Of a DNA stretch of 18,403 bases, positions 14,538-18,403 are shown piece after piece. The DNA comes from Deltaproteobacteria bacterium RBG_13_52_11 (GTDB taxonomy: Bacteria; Desulfobacterota; B13-G15; RBG-16-54-18), in contig MGQF01000031.1 of NCBI GenBank assembly GCA_001797745.1, positions 3,474-21,876 on the forward strand. The letters run 5' to 3'. Each line of letters opens with the position of its first letter. Positions within the stretch are counted from its first letter, which is position 1. Under the pieces are notes generated by a model that was given only the letters and a program-made list of their open reading frames with translations, was not told the DNA's origin and made no database searches. A program made the position numbers and the translations under genes.

Positions 14538-15665
14538 TCACCTGCGCTTTAACTCCCTCTCAAGCCCTATAACCTTGTCCGTTAATTCCTGAATCGTCTT
14601 CTGTTGCGCTTGAATGGCCTCCTGCTGTTCCTGCACCACCTTGGTGAGCACAGCGACAATGTCCATCGGGCTTAGCCCCTTTTGATCCTTCATAGAAACA
14701 AGTTCAGGTACATCCTCAGCTATAAACCCCACATGTCGCTCAGTCCTATCAGCCTTATAGGCAAACTTCACCGGATTGAGCCCTTCTAAGGTATCAAACG
14801 CCTCCTGCCTGCTCAGGGCCTCGACATCCTCTTTATATTCCCTGCTCGACGCATTGGTCCAGACCCCCCCTGTTGTCACATGGGCCCCACTGGCCATCTC
14901 TAGGGGATGCGCTGACGGCTTCTTCCCTATCCCCACCTTCCCATTGATGGCCAAGATGTTGATATTAAACTCCCCGTAGATCAGGGGAGTGGCGGTATCC
15001 GTGTTGTCTATATAGAGTTTATTGGAGCCTGTCTCATTATACCCAGCTGCATAGCCAAGGAAGACGTTTGCAGAGCCGGTGGCGTTACGGCCGGCACCAA
15101 ACCCGAGGAAGGTGTTGGCGCTACCGGTGGTGTTGTGGTTGCCAGCAATCTGCCCGAGGAAGGTGTTGTAGTTACCAGTGGTGTTGGCGTTGCCGGCAGC
15201 ATTCCCGACGAAGGTGTTATCGTAACCGGTGGTGTTGGCGTTGCCGGCATACTTTCCGACGAAGGTGTTATCGTAACCGGTGGTGTTGGCGTTGCCGGCA
15301 TAATACCCGAGGAAGGTGTTAAAGTTACCGGTGGTGTTGGCGTTGCCGGCAGAACTCCCGAGGAAGGTGTTCATGAAGCCGGTGGTGTTGGAGTAGCCGG
15401 CTCGATACCCGAGGAAGGTGTTGTAGTAACCGGTGGTGTTGGAGTAGCCGGCTCGATACCCGAGGAAGGTGTTGGAACTACCGGTGGTGTTGGCGTTGCC
15501 GGCATCCGCACCTATGAAGGTGTCATAGTCGTTGTCTCCGGTAGTATTGGCCCCTGCACCCTGGCCATAGAAGGTGTTTTTTGCGCCCTCGGTCCCTGCC
15601 CAGGCAATACCCGTCAATGTCAATACTACCATAATCATCAAAAAAAACAGTGCCCTTCTCCCCAT
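14538..15665 (-). CDS. Exported repeat-rich fibre/adhesin-like protein with an S74 intramolecular chaperone domain
   Basis: A 375-residue protein. Residues 1-23 are a Sec signal peptide (cleavage after AWA likely). Residues 30-215 are eleven tandem repeats of 16-18 residues, consensus NTFLGxxAGNANTTGxx, resembling the beta-roll head repeats of YadA-type adhesins. Residues 216-268 link to a C-terminal S74 (endosialidase-type) chaperone domain at about 269-345: S273-S-R-E-Y-K278 gives the Ser-Lys pair with the usual five-residue spacing, then LEGLNPVKFAYK and HVGFIAEDVPELV. Residues 340-375 form a coiled coil (QEQQEAIQAQQKTIQELTDK). S74 domains trimerise phage tail fibres and then cut themselves off, so the mature product may be a free repeat trimer. 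There is no membrane anchor and no phage gene nearby. AAAGGAGAG precedes ATG 15665. Confidence 0.85.
   Translation of the reverse strand: MGRRALFFLMIMVVLTLTGIAWAGTEGAKNTFYGQGAGANTTGDNDYDTFIGADAGNANTTGSSNTFLGYRAGYSNTTGYYNTFLGYRAGYSNTTGFMNTFLGSSAGNANTTGNFNTFLGYYAGNANTTGYDNTFVGKYAGNANTTGYDNTFVGNAAGNANTTGNYNTFLGQIAGNHNTTGSANTFLGFGAGRNATGSANVFLGYAAGYNETGSNKLYIDNTDTATPLIYGEFNINILAINGKVGIGKKPSAHPLEMASGAHVTTGGVWTNASSREYKEDVEALSRQEAFDTLEGLNPVKFAYKADRTERHVGFIAEDVPELVSMKDQKGLSPMDIVAVLTKVVQEQQEAIQAQQKTIQELTDKVIGLERELKRR
15021..15578 (-). repeat. Array of eleven ~51-bp coding repeats
   Basis: The repeats in the fibre gene are 51 bp long (one 54, two 48). Several neighbours are nearly identical at DNA level: the two units around 15365-15475 share a 45-base identical run, and the two around 15190-15300 share another of similar length. 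Differences between units concentrate in the codons for residues 6-7 and 16-17 of each unit. This points to recent duplication or gene conversion in the array. Confidence 0.9.
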
Positions 15666-15921
15666 GGCTCTCTCCTTTCTTTGTGTTTAAAGTTTTAGCA
15701 AACACAATGATCTCTCCCCCTTCCAAATAAAAAGCCCCTCAAGAGTTTATCGAAACCCCTGGGAGACTTCTGCAGAAACCTTTTGAACCCCCTTCCCTAT
15801 GCTTCACCCCCCACCGTGTGTTCGGTTGACAAGCTTGATCTGTGCCCCGGTGCTTTGGTGATAGGCTACTACGGTGGAAAGAGTACGTCAATACGAATTG
15901 CCGCCGGAATCTCCAGGTAGG
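15666..15921. other. Non-coding region upstream of the fibre gene
   Basis: No gene is seen. An oligo-pyrimidine run at 15710-15725 and an AT-rich part just before the start (15685-15705) may contain the fibre promoter on the minus strand, but no consensus pair was identified. The short minus-strand frame ending in AIRIDVLFPP (15869 onward) lacks a ribosome-binding site. Confidence 0.35.
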
Positions 15922-15957
15922 CAATAAAAGAGGGTGCTATTGCCGGTCGTAGCACCC
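15922..15957 (-). terminator. Rho-independent terminator of the secreted protein-epimerase operon
   Basis: On the minus strand GGGTGCTA (15950-15957) and TAGCACCC (15932-15939) form a perfect 8-bp stem with a 10-base loop, followed by TCTTTTATT (about 15922-15931). It lies about 64 bases after the epimerase stop. Confidence 0.75.
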
Positions 15958-15980
15958 CTACGATATGACCTGGTATCTGA

Positions 15981-16004
15981 CAACGCCCTGGAGGCTTAGT
16001 ATCG
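15981..16004 (+). repeat. Dispersed intergenic repeat, copy 3
   Basis: The segment starting CAACGCCCTGGAGG matches that at 4079-4102 at about 21 of 24 positions, 11.9 kb away. It runs straight into the direct repeat at 15997-16021. Confidence 0.45.
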
Positions 16005-16021
16005 CTTCTCAGAAATAACCT
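15997..16021 (+). repeat. Right copy of direct repeat flanking the fibre gene
   Basis: TAGTATCGCTTC followed by TCAGAAATAAC is the partner of 14482-14506. Its end touches the epimerase stop codon (16021-16023 on the minus strand). Confidence 0.5.
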
Positions 16022-16998
16022 TACGCAATATCTCCCCTCTTCCCCATGTCCCGAAACCACTGCACGAATTGCCCAACCCCCTCTGCAATGCCTACTTTGG
16101 GGTCATAACCAAGCAGGCGGCGGGATTTGGTAATGTCAGCATACGTGATGGGGACATCACCCGGCTGCTCAGGCAGCTCCTCAACCGCGGCCTTCTTTCC
16201 TAAGGCTTGCTCCAGCAGGGAGATGAGTTGGCGCAAGGGGACTGTTTGTGATTCACCCAGGTTAAATATGTCATAACCGCGCAGGTTACGCACTGCCCCC
16301 ATGATCCCTGCGATGATGTCGTCGATGTAGGTATAATCCCGACGCGACGTGCCGTCACCGTACAGGGGAATCTTTTCCCCCTGCTCGATGAGCCGGGCGA
16401 ACTTATGGATGGCCATCTCCGGGCGCTGGCGCGGACCATAGACGGTGAAGAACCTCAGGCACGAGATGTTCAGGCCATAGAGGTGATGATAGACATAGCA
16501 GAAGAGCTCCCCTGTCCTCTTGGTCACGGCATAGGGGGAGATCATCGCCTCTAGCCTGTCCTCCTCGGCAAAGGGGACCTTTGGGTTTCTCCCATAGACC
16601 GATGAGGAGGAGCCGAAGATGAGATCCATGACGCCGAATACCCGGCACGCCTCCAGAAGGTTCAACGTCCCCGTGACGTTTACCTCCTCATAGAGCAGGG
16701 GCTGTTGGATAGAGGGGCGCACCCCAGCCCTGGCTGCCAGGTGGATTATCAGACCAAACGATGATCTCCTGAACAAATCATCTACAAGCCCCTTGTCCCT
16801 GATATCACCCTCCACCAGCTGAAAACCCTTTGCCCCCTTGGACGCCTTGATCTCCTCCAGATTCCTCCGCTTGATCGCCGGATCATAATAGGCGTCGAAG
16901 TTGTCCAGGCAGACGACCTCATCACCCTCGCGCAGGAGGCGCTGGCAGAGGTGTGAGCCGATGAAACCGGCCCCACCGGTGACTAAGACTCGCTTCAT
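16021..16998 (-). CDS. NAD-dependent nucleotide-sugar epimerase (UDP-glucuronate 4-epimerase-like)
   Basis: A 325-residue extended SDR enzyme. VTGGAGFIGSHL at 5-16 is the NAD-binding Rossmann motif; HLAARAGVR near 86-94, SSSSVYGRNPKVPF near 130-143, and the catalytic Y-x3-K in SPYAVTKRTGE near 154-164 are all present. FFTVYGPRQRPEMAIHKF (184-201 region) and the DGTSRRDYTYIDD motif (219-231 region) are characteristic of UDP-glucuronate/UDP-galacturonate 4-epimerases, so it likely makes UDP-galacturonate or a related sugar for surface polysaccharides. No other sugar genes are adjacent. The start ATG 16998 is 15 bases after the stop of the secreted protein gene, so they form an operon. The terminator at 15922-15957 ends the transcript. 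Confidence 0.9.
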   Translation of the reverse strand: MKRVLVTGGAGFIGSHLCQRLLREGDEVVCLDNFDAYYDPAIKRRNLEEIKASKGAKGFQLVEGDIRDKGLVDDLFRRSSFGLIIHLAARAGVRPSIQQPLLYEEVNVTGTLNLLEACRVFGVMDLIFGSSSSVYGRNPKVPFAEEDRLEAMISPYAVTKRTGELFCYVYHHLYGLNISCLRFFTVYGPRQRPEMAIHKFARLIEQGEKIPLYGDGTSRRDYTYIDDIIAGIMGAVRNLRGYDIFNLGESQTVPLRQLISLLEQALGKKAAVEELPEQPGDVPITYADITKSRRLLGYDPKVGIAEGVGQFVQWFRDMGKRGDIA

Positions 16999-17013
16999 GA
17001 GTACCAGTAACCC

Positions 17014-17517
17014 TTAGTCAACAGCAGGCGCTAGTTGACCTTCTCCACCCCTATCGTATTGTTGCGGGGTAGGGAGGTACACGGTTATCCGGCCGTCCTT
17101 CTTGCGATCCATCAGGACATAGATCATACCCGTATAGACATAACCCAGGACCTCACCCTTCACGTTGACTATGGTGAGGGCTCGGGGCTCAAAAGGGATA
17201 TCATAGTGGCGATTGACGTATTGATCATCCAGGCGATGGATAGCGTAAACAACCTCCTCCTCGGTGAGGGGTTTTCCCCATAACCGGTCGGCGATTTGAT
17301 AATTGTCTTTGATATCGAAGAGCAGCGCCGTGGGGTTCTCGTCAGTACCTGCTGAGTAGACGTCAAAGCCCTTGAAGAACCCTCGATCCAAGGCCCTGAT
17401 CTTAGCCGTCACCTCCGGGTCCACCGATAGGTTCTTTACCTGACCCCATAAAGGACTCAGGGCAACGACGGCAAAAACCAAGAAAATTATGGGAAAAAAT
17501 GTTAGTAGCCTCCTCAT
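17014..17517 (-). CDS. Secreted or membrane-tethered protein of unknown function, 167 aa
   Basis: Start ATG 17517 is chosen because GGAGGAGGTGAG (17524-17535) precedes it; an upstream frame to 17577 would read through this ribosome-binding site. Residues 1-26 (MRRLLTFFPIIFLVFAVVAL and on) are a signal peptide or anchor with no lipobox cysteine. The mature part holds LLFDIKDNYQIADRLWGKPL (75-100 region) and RALTIVNVKGEVLGYVYTGM, suggesting a small alpha/beta domain ending with LPTPQQYD; no family is recognised. It lies directly upstream of the epimerase with a 15-base gap. A role in surface polysaccharide handling is only suggested by that context. Confidence 0.78.
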   Translation of the reverse strand: MRRLLTFFPIIFLVFAVVALSPLWGQVKNLSVDPEVTAKIRALDRGFFKGFDVYSAGTDENPTALLFDIKDNYQIADRLWGKPLTEEEVVYAIHRLDDQYVNRHYDIPFEPRALTIVNVKGEVLGYVYTGMIYVLMDRKKDGRITVYLPTPQQYDRGGEGQLAPAVD

Positions 17518-17586
17518 CTCAATCTCACCTCCTCCTTCCTTGTGCTTTACGCAAGCTAACCTTAGCTTAATCCGCACCTTTCAGTA

Positions 17587-17614
17587 TTAATAATCATTTG
17601 CCCGATTTTTTCAA
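17587..17614 (-). promoter_or_regulatory. Candidate promoter for the secreted protein-epimerase operon
   Basis: On the minus strand TTGAAA (17609-17614) and TATTAA (17587-17592) are separated by 16 bases. It lies 70 bases upstream of ATG 17517 in AT-rich sequence. Both boxes are two matches short of ideal in places, so confidence is modest. Confidence 0.4.
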
Positions 17615-17857
17615 GACAATTTATGAATCATTCAACTGTTATTAGCCACTGAGCAACCTTGGGGGCAGGAGTGGTAAGGCCCTCGGGACATGTAACAATT
17701 GTCCCTGAAAACAGTTCAACCGCTGTGTCTTTTAGAAAGAATGGCTGCGGCCTACCGTTCCGAGTAGGGTCAGAAGCGTTCTCATCCGACTCCTAGCCGT
17801 CGCTGGTTTATAGAGGATGCCAATCCATCTTTCCCGCAGATTCATAGTGTGTCATGC
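17615..17857. other. Intergenic stretch without a recognised gene
   Basis: Lies between the SIMPL gene end and the promoter of the downstream operon. A short hairpin, GGGACA/TGTCCC near 17685-17706, is visible without a following T run. Several other short GC-rich segments follow, but no known RNA class is recognised. Confidence 0.35.
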
Positions 17858-18403
17858 CTATTTCAACTCAAAGCTCACCCTGACCCTCGCACTGACACTA
17901 ATCTGGCCAAAGGCAATGCTCGTGTTGGTCCTCAAAGGACTGCCGCCTGTATCCTGTATCACGTTTGGGGTCATGCCCTTCTCGTACTGTTCTTCAACAA
18001 TGGCGTAAGGCTTCCCTACTTTTTGCCCAAGCTCTCTGGCCATATCTTTTGACTTCTCCCTGGCATCCTTAAGGGCCAGGGCACGCGCCTGTTCACGATA
18101 CTCGCGGAGCTTGGTAGTCCGAAACTGGACATCATGGACATAGTTGGCACCGACCTCGAGGGCGCTACTGAGCACGTCCTCAAACTTCGATATATCTTTC
18201 ATGGTAAAGACGATGTTCGTGCGCACAAAAAAGCCGATGAAGTCTTCGCGTTTGTAACCATCTTTATATCGTGGCTCAATCCTGATCTGATCGGTCTGGA
18301 CATATTTGGATTCAATCATGTACTTCCTGGCCAGGGCAAGGACTTTCTTAACCCGTTCTTCATTCTGCTTTTTCGCTATACCAAGATCTCTATCCCCCGT
18401 CTC
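17858..18403 (-). CDS. SIMPL-domain (DUF541) protein, N-terminus outside the window
   Basis: The frame is open to the right edge, adding 28 codons upstream of the first internal Met (18319), so 181 residues of the C-terminal part are visible. The pattern is that of SIMPL proteins: KQNEERVKKVLALARKY, then a segment VQTDQIRIEPRYKDGYKRED, a conserved beta strand FVRTNIVFTMKDISKFEDVL, a helix with REQARALALKDAREKS, and the terminal ISVSARVRVSFELK strand before the stop. Members are usually exported and linked to envelope or oxidative stress (YggE in E. coli). The signal peptide would lie beyond the window. Confidence 0.85.
   Translation of the reverse strand, partial: ETGDRDLGIAKKQNEERVKKVLALARKYMIESKYVQTDQIRIEPRYKDGYKREDFIGFFVRTNIVFTMKDISKFEDVLSSALEVGANYVHDVQFRTTKLREYREQARALALKDAREKSKDMARELGQKVGKPYAIVEEQYEKGMTPNVIQDTGGSPLRTNTSIAFGQISVSARVRVSFELK

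Noticed and set aside
15021..15578. Repeat array as a CRISPR
   Set aside because: Repeats are contiguous 51-bp coding units without unique spacers.
15135..15698. 187-residue plus-strand repeat protein (GVGVAG...EEGV)
   Set aside because: It is the reverse reading of the fibre repeat array. The minus-strand frame has a signal peptide, ribosome-binding site and S74 domain, while this one has none.
15869..16060. 63-residue minus-strand frame ending AIRIDVLFPP
   Set aside because: It overlaps the epimerase stop and the terminator hairpin, and lacks a ribosome-binding site.
17705..17730. T-arm-like ACAG-TTCAACCG-CTGT, possible tRNA end
   Set aside because: The stem is only four pairs with an eight-base loop and no matching acceptor, D or anticodon arms are found upstream.

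Overview
This window reads as a chromosomal stretch of a Gram-negative, probably anaerobic bacterium. The gene styles fit a Desulfobacterota/deltaproteobacterial-type lineage: PATAN-like (DUF4388-like) protein, MoeA fused to a periplasmic-binding-like domain, iron-sulfur flavoprotein, archease next to RtcB, SIMPL and FmdB proteins. That assignment is inference from gene content; no rRNA or other phylogenetic marker is present. There are no tRNA or rRNA genes, no CRISPR array and no intact transposase.

Layout. 1-190: a tail of an upstream frame and a 56-residue helical small ORF coupled by a TAATG overlap. 191-499: no gene seen. 500-1961 (+): a four-cysteine iron-sulfur flavoprotein gene broken by an in-frame TGA at codon 27, then a Tat-exported metallophosphoesterase. 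2025-4016 (+): a near-consensus promoter driving a two-gene unit, a 411-residue PATAN-like repeat protein and an eight-helix membrane protein of unknown function. 4017-4489: mostly non-coding, with a possible 30-codon ORF on the minus strand and degenerate repeats. 4490-7207 (-): an APC-type permease with a large soluble tail, followed by a divergent TatC. 7208-7844: non-coding, with a REP-like palindrome and a MITE-like inverted-repeat element. 7845-12136 (+): a tight operon of archease, RtcB, MoeA-PBP fusion and MogA/MoaB. 12336-12599 (-) and 12727-14484 (+): an FmdB zinc ribbon and glutamine-dependent NadE with back-to-back promoters. 14538-15665 (-): an exported fibre-like protein with eleven ~17-residue repeats and an S74 intramolecular-chaperone domain. 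15922-17517 (-): a secreted unknown protein and a nucleotide-sugar epimerase as a two-gene operon with a good terminator. 17858-18403 (-): a SIMPL-domain protein cut by the window edge.

How the genes fit together. Archease activates RtcB, so the first half of the 7845-12136 operon is an RNA-repair pair; the second half inserts molybdenum or tungsten into molybdopterin, with a fused domain that may bind a ligand. The Tat-signal phosphoesterase and tatC lie in the same window, although this TatC lacks a usually conserved glutamate. The most unusual item is the fibre gene: a phage-tail/adhesin-like, self-processing chaperone architecture on a protein with a Sec signal, no phage genes nearby, a homogenised 51-bp repeat array with paired variable positions, and imperfect direct repeats bracketing the gene at the stop codons of both neighbours.
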